NCBI RefSeq assembly: GCF_001429295.1
Contig: NZ_LMJL01000008.1
Coordinates: 1,239,552-1,303,551 of the forward strand
Reading direction: 5' to 3'
Source of the DNA: Flavobacterium sp. Root935
Lineage (GTDB): Bacteria; Bacteroidota; Bacteroidia; Flavobacteriales; Flavobacteriaceae
DNA: 64,000 bases
Below, piece by piece: positions 51,833 through 59,045 of this stretch. The stretch's first letter is position 1. The number at the start of each line of letters is the position of its first letter. The notes under the pieces were generated by a model that ran no database searches, was not told the DNA's origin, and saw only the letters and a list, made by a program, of their open reading frames with translations. Position numbers and translations under genes: made by a program.

Positions 51833-52498
51833 TTATTCCTCCTCTTGAATATCGTCTTCTTCTTCGTCAAGTTCTTCCTCTCCTTCTTCATCCATATCAA
51901 ATAAAAAAGGTTCAACTAACATTTTGTCAGCCAAAATTTCGATACGCTCTGTCAGGGTTTCAGCAAAAATCAAACGCTGCGTTTTTGCAATACTGCCAGA
52001 AATACGCATAATCTTTGTTTCGTGTCTCAACCTTAAAATAGGATCTGCATCATCAAGAATCAGCATTTTTAAACGGTTAACATTATAACCTGCTGTACTA
52101 AACATATCGTTTAATTTTGTTGGTGTTCCAATTAAGACATCGATTCCGGTTGAAATGTAATTTTTATCGTAATCCATGTCGCCTTTTTCATTTACGCCAT
52201 ACACCTCAAGATTGGTGTATTTTCCATATTTTTCAAAAAGCGCCACCATTTCCAATACCTTCGCTTTGTCTTCAACAATAATCAAAGCACGAGGCGATTC
52301 TTCATTTTTTCCTGCTAACTGCTGAATGACATTTAAAACAATTGTAGTTGTTTTTCCACTTCCTTCTGGAGAAATAATTACGCAATCGGCACCACTTTTT
52401 ATGGTCGAAAATGTTTCCAGCTGCAATGCATTTGCTTCTGTCAAACCATTTTCAATTAATCCGTCCTGTAATTTTTCGTTTATTTTTTTTAGTTTCAT
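51833..52498 (-). CDS. Single-domain DEAD-box ATPase-like protein
   Basis: A 221-aa protein that has only the first RecA-like domain of a DEAD-box helicase. ALQLETFSTI resembles the Q-motif region, and Walker A SPEGSGKTT is at 43-51. Motif Ib is GTPTKL (125-130) and motif II reads DDAD at 149-152 (not DEAD). Motif III is altered (FAETLTE instead of SAT). The second RecA domain is missing and the last 20 residues are almost all Glu and Asp. It has no neighbouring fragment, so it is not a recent truncation; I believe similar short proteins are found in other Flavobacteriia. ATP-driven unwinding is unlikely. Confidence 0.8.
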   Translation of the reverse strand: MKLKKINEKLQDGLIENGLTEANALQLETFSTIKSGADCVIISPEGSGKTTTIVLNVIQQLAGKNEESPRALIIVEDKAKVLEMVALFEKYGKYTNLEVYGVNEKGDMDYDKNYISTGIDVLIGTPTKLNDMFSTAGYNVNRLKMLILDDADPILRLRHETKIMRISGSIAKTQRLIFAETLTERIEILADKMLVEPFLFDMDEEGEEELDEEEDDIQEEE

Positions 52499-52503
52499 TT
52501 TTT

Positions 52504-52585
52504 TATGCTTTAAGCTTTAAGCATTAGGCCATAAGCTAAAATATTATACTTTTTTTTAAAGCCTAAAGCTTAAAGCTTAAAGCCT
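52504..52585. repeat. Word repeat, GCTTTAAGC class
   Basis: TATGCTTTAAGCTTTAAGC and ATAAGCT on the left (52504-52537), then AAAGCCTAAAGCTTAAAGCTTAAAGCC (52558-52584) on the right. The words are close to self-complementary, so many alternative hairpins form. It fills the spacer before the DEAD-like gene. Confidence 0.72.
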
Positions 52586-52599
52586 ATTGCGACAAGCAT

Positions 52600-53763
52600 C
52601 TATTTGCTTGCAAACAATTTTACATCGGTTTCAGAGATTTCGTTTCCTCCTAAAATAATCAATCTTTCGACTACATTTCGAAGTTCACGAATATTTCCTG
52701 TCCAATCGTATTCCTGCAATAATTTTATGGCTTGCGCCGAAAATACTTTCACTGCATTTCCCTGCTCTGATGCAATTTTTTCTGCAAAATGTTTTATCAA
52801 AGCCGGAATATCGTCACGTCTTTCATTTAACGGCGGTACTTTAATCAAAATTACGGCTAAACGATGGTATAAATCTTCACGGAAACGGCCTTCGGCAATT
52901 TCTGTTTTTAAATCTTTATTTGTTGCAGCAACTACACGAACATCAACTTTGATATCTTTATCAGCACCAACTCTGGTAATCATACTTTCCTGAAGGGCGC
53001 GTAAAACTTTGGCTTGTGCCGAAAGACTCATATCACCAATTTCATCGAGGAAAATCGTCCCTTTGTCAGCGGCTTCAAATTTCCCTGCGCGGTCTTTCAC
53101 TGCCGATGTAAAAGCGCCTTTTACGTGTCCGAACAATTCACTTTCAATCAATTCACTCGGAATTGCTGCACAGTTAACTTCAATTAAAGGAAAATTAGCG
53201 CGTTCGCTTTTTTCATGTAGCTGATGTGCTACTAATTCTTTTCCAGTTCCGTTTGGCCCCGTAATTAAAACTCTGGCTTCGGTTTGAGCTACTTTATCAA
53301 TCATCACTTTAATATGATTAATTGACTCGCTCTCGCCTATCATTTCGTAATTCTTGCTGACTTTTTTCTTTAGAATTTTATTCTCAACAACTAATTGTTT
53401 TTTGTCTAAAGCATTACGAACGGTATTTAATAAACGATTCAAATCTGGCGGTTTTGAAATGTAATCAAAAGCTCCTAAGCGCATGGTATGAATTGCTGTT
53501 TCCATATCGCCATGACCCGAAATCATGACCATCGGAATTTCTGGTTTTATCTTTTTTACTTCTTCTAAAACCTCAACACCGTCCATTTTTGGCATTTTGA
53601 TATCACACAAAACCAAATCGTAATCGTTGTTTTTTATTTTTTCAAGCCCTGCAACGCCATCTTCAGCTTCTTCAACTTGGTATGAATCATTTTCTTCTGA
53701 TAAAATTTTTACCAAAACTCTTCTGATCGCTGCTTCGTCTTCTATAATTAGTATTTTACTCAT
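52600..53763 (-). CDS. NtrC-like sigma-54-dependent response regulator without DNA-binding domain
   Basis: A 387-aa protein. The receiver domain (1-120) has phospho-acceptor Asp54 (LVLCDIKMP), and the AAA+ domain (about 140-370) has Walker A GPNGTGKE (169-176), Walker B IFLDEIGD and the R-finger region. The sigma-54 contact loop reads GAFTSA (216-221) in place of GAFTGA. The chain ends shortly after the AAA+ domain (ETDVKLFASK), without a Fis-type helix-turn-helix. It would therefore activate sigma-54 from solution or through partners. No histidine kinase is adjacent. Confidence 0.88.
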   Translation of the reverse strand: MSKILIIEDEAAIRRVLVKILSEENDSYQVEEAEDGVAGLEKIKNNDYDLVLCDIKMPKMDGVEVLEEVKKIKPEIPMVMISGHGDMETAIHTMRLGAFDYISKPPDLNRLLNTVRNALDKKQLVVENKILKKKVSKNYEMIGESESINHIKVMIDKVAQTEARVLITGPNGTGKELVAHQLHEKSERANFPLIEVNCAAIPSELIESELFGHVKGAFTSAVKDRAGKFEAADKGTIFLDEIGDMSLSAQAKVLRALQESMITRVGADKDIKVDVRVVAATNKDLKTEIAEGRFREDLYHRLAVILIKVPPLNERRDDIPALIKHFAEKIASEQGNAVKVFSAQAIKLLQEYDWTGNIRELRNVVERLIILGGNEISETDVKLFASK

Positions 53764-53770
53764 TTTTTTT

Positions 53771-53869
53771 TTAAGGTTCTGAGGTTCTAAGTCACTAAGG
53801 TTCTGAGGTTTTTCTAAAAGACACTAAAAAAATCTTAGCACCTCAGCACCTTAGAACCTTAGTAACTCC
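53771..53869. repeat. Word repeat, CTAAG class
   Basis: Left arm: TTAAGGTTCTGAGGTTCTAAG, then TCACTAAGGTTCTGAGG. Right arm: AATCTTAGCACCTCAGCACC, then TTAGAACCTTAGTAACTCC, the reverse complement. It fills the space between the NatB-like and response-regulator genes. Confidence 0.78.
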
Positions 53870-53875
53870 AAAAAA

Positions 53876-55192
53876 TTAATATTTAAGCCACTTATACAAT
53901 TCTTTCCAAGTTGGTTTTTTGCCGTACATTAAAATACCTACTCGGTAAATTTTTGCAGCGAACCAAACAACAAGGAAAAATGTAGCAAACAATAATGATA
54001 CCGAAATTGCGATTTGCCACCACGGCACACCAAACGGAATGCGCATGAGCATTACAATTGGCGACGTTAATGGAATCATCGAAAAAATTACAGCAACCGT
54101 TCCGTGAGGATCATTAACAACTGTAAAAAATCCGATGTATACGCTTAAAATAAGCGGCATTATAATAGGCAGAAGAAATTGCTGCGAATCTGTTTGATTG
54201 TCTACTGCGGCTCCGATTGCAGCATAAAATGAACTGTACAGAAAATAACCTCCTATAAAATAAACCACAAAACCGATTATGATACTTGCAATTGGCAGGT
54301 TCCACAATTCAGCAATATACATTTGTGCAGATCCTGAAAGTTCGTGCTGTGCCGACTGCATTAATTCTGGCGAAATTCTGGCTGTTGGTCCAACGTTGAC
54401 ACCAAAAAATGCGGAAGCTGCAAACATTAATCCCAAACCAATAATTGCCCAGATCATAAATTGTAAAATCCCTGCAAGCGATGTTCCTATAATTTTACCA
54501 ATCATTAACTGAAATGGTTTAACCGACGAAATAATGATTTCTATAATTCGGTTTGTTTTTTCCTCTATTACACTTCGCATTACCATGTTTCCATAGATGA
54601 TAATAAACATCATAATCAAATAACCGAACGCACCGCCAATTCCGATTTTGATTTCATTTAAGCCTTTTAAACTTTCTTCACCAGAAGCTTTTATCAAATG
54701 AATATTAACTTTTGACTGTGCTTTTTGAATAGCTAGAGTGTCTAGATTGGCTTTCTCGAGATTTAGTTTTGTAATTTTTGTTCCGATGACATCCTGTGTG
54801 CTTTCTACAAAAGAAATACTCGGACTATTATTCGAAATAAATTCAATTTTACTTTCTAAATCTTTTGTGTCATTTGTTTTTGGAATGACAATTAGACCAC
54901 TGAAATTTTCTTTTGTAATACTGTCTTTTAAAGCCTTTACATCAATTGCAGATAAATCGAGATATTTGAACTCTGCTCCATTTTTATTTTCTTTTAAGAA
55001 ATCGGAAGCAAAAAGTCCAGTTTCGTCATGAATTGCAATACGCTTTGTCTCAGCTTTCATCGAACTCAAATAGCCAATAAAAACTGCTATCGCCACAAAT
55101 AAAAGCGGACTCAAAAAAGTCATGACAACAAAAGATTTATTGCGGACTTTGGCAATAAATTCTCTTTTTATAATCAACGAGATAATGCTCAT
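53876..55192 (-). CDS. ABC-2 type permease, NatB-like
   Basis: A 438-aa membrane protein. One N-terminal helix (about 22-45) is followed by a large extracytoplasmic domain (about 50-180). Five or six further helices lie at about 190-420, as in NatB/YhaP-type ABC-2 exporters. FGYLIMMFIIIYGNMVMRSVIEEKTNRIIEIIISSVKPFQLMIGKIIG is the conserved segment (about 186-235). The ATPase gene just upstream (55286-56203) is its partner. Probable substrates are sodium or small toxic compounds, by family only. Confidence 0.88.
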   Translation of the reverse strand: MSIISLIIKREFIAKVRNKSFVVMTFLSPLLFVAIAVFIGYLSSMKAETKRIAIHDETGLFASDFLKENKNGAEFKYLDLSAIDVKALKDSITKENFSGLIVIPKTNDTKDLESKIEFISNNSPSISFVESTQDVIGTKITKLNLEKANLDTLAIQKAQSKVNIHLIKASGEESLKGLNEIKIGIGGAFGYLIMMFIIIYGNMVMRSVIEEKTNRIIEIIISSVKPFQLMIGKIIGTSLAGILQFMIWAIIGLGLMFAASAFFGVNVGPTARISPELMQSAQHELSGSAQMYIAELWNLPIASIIIGFVVYFIGGYFLYSSFYAAIGAAVDNQTDSQQFLLPIIMPLILSVYIGFFTVVNDPHGTVAVIFSMIPLTSPIVMLMRIPFGVPWWQIAISVSLLFATFFLVVWFAAKIYRVGILMYGKKPTWKELYKWLKY

Positions 55193-55210
55193 AAATATTT
55201 TTAATTTTTA

Positions 55211-55275
55211 AAACTTCAAATCCCAAATTCCAAGCTTTTACAATTGGAATTTAGAATTTCTATTTTGGAATTTTT
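55211..55275. repeat. Word repeat, AATTCCAA class
   Basis: AAACTTCAAATCCCAAATTCC and AAGCTTTTACAA, then TTGGAATTTAGAATTTC and TTTTGGAATTTTTAAATTT in reverse complement. It lies between the two genes of the ABC exporter, which still probably share a transcript. Confidence 0.68.
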
Positions 55276-55285
55276 AAATTTTATT

Positions 55286-56203
55286 TTATGTTACTGTTTG
55301 AATAAAAATATCGTTTACACTTGGAATTTTTTCAACGAAATGTGTCACTTGTCCACGTTGTGTCAAAATATTCAATAATTCGTTTGGAGTTGCATTTCCT
55401 ATTTGGATATTTAATTTTAAATCATCATTTAAGGATTTGAAATTTGCCGGTGCAACAGTAAATTTTTGTGTAATGTCATACATCAAACCTTCGACGTTAT
55501 CAGTTAAAATTCCAACTTCAAAACTATTGGTTTTAAACTGACGTTTTACATCGCTTACTTTGCCTTCTATTAATTTATTCGATTTATGGATTAAAGCAAT
55601 ATGATCACAAAGTTCTTCAACACTTTCCATTCTGTGTGTAGAAAAAATAATTGTTGAGCCCTGCTCTTTTAATGCCAAAATTTCATCTTTTATAACATTG
55701 GCATTTACAGGATCAAAACCTGAAAAAGGTTCGTCGAAAATCAGCAGTTTTGGTTTATGTAAAACGCAGACTACAAACTGAATTTTCTGCGCCATTCCTT
55801 TAGAAAGTTCTTGAATTTTTTTGTTCCACCAGCCTTGAATTCCTAAACGATCAAACCAATATTCTAACTGCAGTTTTGCCTCAGCTTTAGAAAGCCCTTT
55901 CATTTGTGCCAAATACAAACATTGTTCTCCTACTTTCATAGAAGTATATAAACCTCTTTCCTCAGGAAGGTAACCAATTGTCTGCACGTGTTTTGGCTGT
56001 AATTTTTCTCCATCCAAAATTACTTCGCCGCTGTCGGGCATTGTAATTTGATTGATGATTCTGATAAGGGAAGTTTTTCCAGCTCCATTGGGACCTAATA
56101 GTCCATATATACTGCCTTTCGGCACATTTAATGAAACTTCGTTAAGCGCTACATAATCGCCATATTGTTTTACGACTTTATGTACTTCAAGTAAGTTACT
56201 CAT
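55286..56203 (-). CDS. ABC transporter ATP-binding protein, NatA-like
   Basis: A 305-aa ATPase: Walker A GPNGAGKTS near residue 37, signature LSKGMAQKIQF (a degenerate LSGGQ), Walker B LLIFDEPFSGFDP and switch His in FSTHRME. The C-terminal 80 residues (VKRQFKTNSFEVGILTD onward) are the extension seen in the DUF4162-bearing NatA/YhaQ group. Partner of the permease at 53876-55192. Confidence 0.9.
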   Translation of the reverse strand: MSNLLEVHKVVKQYGDYVALNEVSLNVPKGSIYGLLGPNGAGKTSLIRIINQITMPDSGEVILDGEKLQPKHVQTIGYLPEERGLYTSMKVGEQCLYLAQMKGLSKAEAKLQLEYWFDRLGIQGWWNKKIQELSKGMAQKIQFVVCVLHKPKLLIFDEPFSGFDPVNANVIKDEILALKEQGSTIIFSTHRMESVEELCDHIALIHKSNKLIEGKVSDVKRQFKTNSFEVGILTDNVEGLMYDITQKFTVAPANFKSLNDDLKLNIQIGNATPNELLNILTQRGQVTHFVEKIPSVNDIFIQTVT

Positions 56204-56296
56204 GCTGTTTTTTAGATTTTCTGCGTCACTTTACCAATTGTGGCTCTGCGACTGTAAAAGTAAATAATTCGAAGCGAACTTGTATTATAATACGCA

Positions 56297-56332
56297 AAAA
56301 ACCCATTCTAATTTGCACTAGAATGGGTTTTT
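56297..56332. terminator. Terminator of the grpE-dnaJ operon
   Basis: A 14-bp stem AAAAACCCATTCTA / TAGAATGGGTTTTT with loop ATTTGCAC, 30 bases past the dnaJ stop on the minus strand. Confidence 0.9.
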
Positions 56333-56361
56333 GATAGTATTACATTTTAGAAAAGTTTAGA

Positions 56362-57471
56362 TTATGAAAACATATCTTTTACTTTCTCAAAAAATGATTT
56401 CTCTGATTTCTCTGGACTTGGAACGAAATGATCATCGTTTAAAGCATTTTCAAAGAATTGTTTTTGTTCTTTATTTAAAGTTTTAGGAGTCCAAACATTT
56501 ACGTGAACTAATAAATCTCCGCTTCCGTAACCGTTTAGACTTGGAATCCCTTTTCCTTTTAATCGTAAGATTTTTCCAGATTGAATTCCTTCTTCCAGTT
56601 TAATACGAACTTTTCCGTTGATTGCCTCAATATCTTTTGAAGCTCCCAAAACAGCTTCTGGGAAACTGATATATAAATCGTAGTGAACATTTTCACCTTC
56701 ACGTTTTAGGAATTCGTGCTCAATTTCTTCAATCGCAACAATCAAATCACCTGGAATACTATTTCCTGGAGCATCGTTACCTTTGTTAGAAACTTTTAAC
56801 TGCATTCCGTCAACAACTCCCGCAGGAATTTTGATTGATACTGTTTCGTCTTCCTGAACCATTCCTTGAGCATCTGCCTCAGAAGGTCTTTTATCTAAAA
56901 TTTGACCAGAACCACCACAAGTAGGACAAGTTGACGCAGATTGCATTCTTCCTAAAATGGTATTAGTTACACGCATTACCTGACCTTGACCATTACAAGT
57001 CGTACAAGTTTTATACGTTACACCTTTTGCCTGAACTTTACGTTTTACTTTTACTTTTTTCTCTACTCCATTAGCAATTTCTTCTAAAGTTAATTTCACT
57101 TTAATTCGAAGATTGCTTCCTTTTGCACGGCGAGGACCACCGCCTCCGCCTCCGAAACCGCCAAATCCACCTCCAAAAATATCACCAAACTGGCTGAAGA
57201 TGTCATCCATATTCATACCGCCATGACCACCGCCAAATCCGCCAGAACCATCAAATGCTTGATGTCCGTATTGATCGTATTTTGCTTTTTTCTGCGGATC
57301 ACTTAAAACTTCATAAGCTTCTGCCGCTAATTTGAAGTTTTCTTCTGCCTCTTTGTCGCCTGGATTTTTATCAGGGTGATATTTCAGCGCACTTTTTCTA
57401 TATGCTTTTTTTATTTCAGCAGCGTCAGCATTTTTTGAAATGCCTAGTATTTCGTAAAAATCTTTTTTCAT
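56362..57471 (-). CDS. dnaJ: Chaperone DnaJ
   Basis: Co-chaperone that delivers unfolded proteins to DnaK and stimulates its ATPase. The J domain (1-68) has HPD at 32-34. A long Gly/Phe region (about 75-115, GGFGGGHGGM ... GGGFGGFGGG) follows, then C-terminal substrate domains. The zinc-finger region has only two CxxCxGxG motifs, CTTCNGQG and CPTCGGSG, whereas most type I DnaJ have four; so it binds one zinc rather than two. At 369 aa the length is otherwise normal. The gene follows grpE after 78 bases. Confidence 0.95.
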   Translation of the reverse strand: MKKDFYEILGISKNADAAEIKKAYRKSALKYHPDKNPGDKEAEENFKLAAEAYEVLSDPQKKAKYDQYGHQAFDGSGGFGGGHGGMNMDDIFSQFGDIFGGGFGGFGGGGGGPRRAKGSNLRIKVKLTLEEIANGVEKKVKVKRKVQAKGVTYKTCTTCNGQGQVMRVTNTILGRMQSASTCPTCGGSGQILDKRPSEADAQGMVQEDETVSIKIPAGVVDGMQLKVSNKGNDAPGNSIPGDLIVAIEEIEHEFLKREGENVHYDLYISFPEAVLGASKDIEAINGKVRIKLEEGIQSGKILRLKGKGIPSLNGYGSGDLLVHVNVWTPKTLNKEQKQFFENALNDDHFVPSPEKSEKSFFEKVKDMFS

Positions 57472-57481
57472 AATAAAGGTT

Positions 57482-57512
57482 AAATTCCAAAACCTAAAAT
57501 TCCAAATTCCAA
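57482..57512. repeat. Single-arm AATTCCAA words between grpE and dnaJ
   Basis: AAATTCCAAAACC and AAAATTCCAAATTCCAATC occur without the reverse-complement arm seen at other sites; perhaps a decayed copy. Confidence 0.6.
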
Positions 57513-57549
57513 TCTTAAAACTGACTTTTGAAACTTTTGTTTGCTTTTT

Positions 57550-58128
57550 TTAGTTTCCGATTACTACTTTAGGAAAACGAATAATTTTGTCTCCTAATTT
57601 GTATCCTTTTTCAATAACGTCAACAATTTTCCCTTTTAATTTATCAGACGGAGCTGGAATTTGGGTAATTGCTTCAGCAAAATCAGCATCAAAAGCATCA
57701 CCTGCTTTTACATCCACTTGTTCTAAACCTTTAGTTACCAAAGTACTTTTTAGTTTTTCGTGAATCAATTCAACACCTTTAGTTAAATTCTCATCTTCAG
57801 ATTTGTTGATCTCTACCATTGCTCTGTCAAAATCATCTAAAACTGGAAGCATTGCTAACAAAACTTCTTGATTTGCAGTTTTAAACAAATCAATACGCTC
57901 TTTTGAAGTTCTTTTTTTGTAATTTTCAAATTCGGCAAATAATCTCAAAAACTTATCTTTTTCTTTAGCCAAGTCTTGAGCTAATTGCTCCTCAACACTT
58001 AATTCTTCAACAATTAACTGTTCTCCGTTGGCATTGTTCTCTAACGTTACGTCGTCTAATTCCTGATCGAATTCTGTATTTTCCGTAGTCATATTACTTT
58101 TATTTTTAAAAATATTTTTAAACTTCAT
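57550..58128 (-). CDS. grpE: Nucleotide exchange factor GrpE
   Basis: Releases ADP from DnaK. The 192-aa protein has an acidic N-terminal tail (about 15-50), a long coiled coil (EEQLAQDLAKEKDKFLRLFAEFENYKKRT, about 45-73) and the beta-wing domain. The GrpE signature lies in the end part, FDADFAEAITQIPAP to KGYKLGDKIIRFPKVVIG. Head of the grpE-dnaJ operon, read from the promoter at 58152-58183. Confidence 0.95.
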   Translation of the reverse strand: MKFKNIFKNKSNMTTENTEFDQELDDVTLENNANGEQLIVEELSVEEQLAQDLAKEKDKFLRLFAEFENYKKRTSKERIDLFKTANQEVLLAMLPVLDDFDRAMVEINKSEDENLTKGVELIHEKLKSTLVTKGLEQVDVKAGDAFDADFAEAITQIPAPSDKLKGKIVDVIEKGYKLGDKIIRFPKVVIGN

Positions 58129-58151
58129 TTTATTTTCTTTCTGTTGGATTG

Positions 58152-58183
58152 CAAAAGTACTGCCAAATCTTCTAAAATGTCAA
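58152..58183 (-). promoter_or_regulatory. Promoter of grpE-dnaJ
   Basis: On the minus strand TTG (58181-58183), 21 bases, then TACTTTTG (58152-58159), 23 bases before the grpE ATG. No CIRCE inverted repeat is seen, so HrcA-type control is not indicated. Confidence 0.8.
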
Positions 58184-58276
58184 ATTGTCACTTTATTAAT
58201 TATGAGTCTTTTAAAAAATGAAACGTAGCAAATAAAATTTAGTATAATTTTAAGACTATTACGTTATAGTTTATTT

Positions 58277-58413
58277 TATCTTTGAAGCATTAAAACTAAA
58301 TCATTACCTATCAAAATTGAATTTAAGGGTTGGCCTCGGCCTCAAAATAATTATTAATTCAAATTTACCTTATATTAAAAAAAGCTTCGCCTTAAGAGAC
58401 GAAGCTTTTTTTT
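58277..58413 (+). ncRNA. Candidate small RNA with its own promoter and terminator
   Basis: TATCTTTG (58277-58284) is a perfect -7 element. A clean terminator follows about 90 bases later: AAAAAAAGCTTCG / CGAAGCTTTTTTT (58377-58389 with 58400-58412). The roughly 120-base transcript would include GGCCTCGGCCTCAAAATAA and TTGAATT / AATTCAA (58317-58323 with 58355-58361), which can pair. No credible protein is encoded. No -33 TTG is visible, so support is moderate. It could instead be a decayed gene 5' end. Confidence 0.45.
58377..58413. terminator. Intergenic terminator
   Basis: A 13-bp stem AAAAAAAGCTTCG / CGAAGCTTTTTTT, ten-base loop, long T-run on the plus strand. Confidence 0.88.
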
Positions 58414-58436
58414 GCTTTTTTTACTATTCTTTTTTT

Positions 58437-58570
58437 CCACAGAGAACACAAAGGTTTTCACAGAGTTTACAGAGATTTAAGTTGTGTTTACACAATCTAA
58501 ACACGCAAAGCTTTGCGAACTCTGTGATTTTAGAAACTATACTTAAATAAGTCTTTGTGTTCTCTGTGGT
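58437..58570. repeat. Word repeat, CACAGAGAA class
   Basis: Left: CCACAGAGAACACAAAGG, then CACAGAGTTTACAGAG. Right: GCAAAGCTTTGCGAACTCTGTG and GTCTTTGTGTTCTCTGTGG (58551-58569), the reverse complement of the left end over 17 of 18 bases. It lies between the candidate small RNA and tRNA-Trp. Confidence 0.78.
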
Positions 58571-58665
58571 TAAAAAAAAAATCGCAAGCTTTAATTTAGC
58601 TTTGCGATTTATGTATGTGTGTTTAAAATCTCTACAACAAAAAATCTGCGTAAAAAAATTTATTG

Positions 58666-58736
58666 CACGGGCGGAGGGATTCGAACCCCCATCAACGGTT
58701 TTGGAGACCGCTATTCTACCCTTGAACTACGCCCGT
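58666..58736 (-). tRNA. tRNA-Trp (anticodon CCA)
   Basis: On the minus strand the acceptor stem ACGGGCG / CGCCCGT, D arm GTTC-AAGGGTA-GAAT, anticodon arm GCGGT-CTCCAAA-ACCGT and T arm GGGGG-TTCGAAT-CCCTC all fold. The anticodon loop CTCCAAA gives CCA, tryptophan. The discriminator base is G, as in bacterial tRNA-Trp. The CCA tail is not encoded (GCAA follows). Confidence 0.93.
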
Positions 58737-59045
58737 AACTTAAGGTCGGCAAATTAAAAGCTTTTTTTCTTTACTAGCAAGCATTTCACTCACATTACAA
58801 AAGATTTCAGCGCATAAAATGCTAATAATTTACTAACCAAATCATATTCAAAGGTTTGCAAATTCCTCCTTTTTTGTCAAAACAAAACTATGTGAAATAA
58901 CCGCAAAGTTCGCTAAGTTTTTTTTTGAGTGTGGTTTATAAAAAAACAAAAAGTTCGCAAAGCGTTGTATTGATTTGGCTTTGCGAACTTTGTGTTTTTT
59001 ATACAGAAATTAAAATAAATCTTAGCGTACTTTGCGGTTAAACTC
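58737..59045. repeat. GCAAAGTTCGC word repeat, nested hairpins, in a 309-base spacer
   Basis: Outer arms ACCGCAAAGTTCGCTAAG (58900-58917) and CTTAGCGTACTTTGCGGTT (59021-59039); inner arms AGTTCGCAAAGCG (58951-58963) and GGCTTTGCGAACTTTG (58978-58993). Both pairs are reverse complements with one or two mismatches. The rest of the spacer (58740-58890) is AT-rich and shows only the weak leftward TTAATTTG box near the tRNA. Confidence 0.75.

Noticed and set aside
58128..58200. CIRCE operator before grpE
   Set aside because: No 9-base inverted repeat with nine-base spacer is seen.
58317..58550. 77-aa reading frame on the plus strand
   Set aside because: Runs through a terminator and a word repeat, has no family resemblance and no suitable start.
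58557..58757. 66-aa reading frame on the plus strand ending ARAEGFEPPSTVLETAI
   Set aside because: It is the antisense translation of tRNA-Trp; this peptide pattern is a known false gene over tRNA genes.
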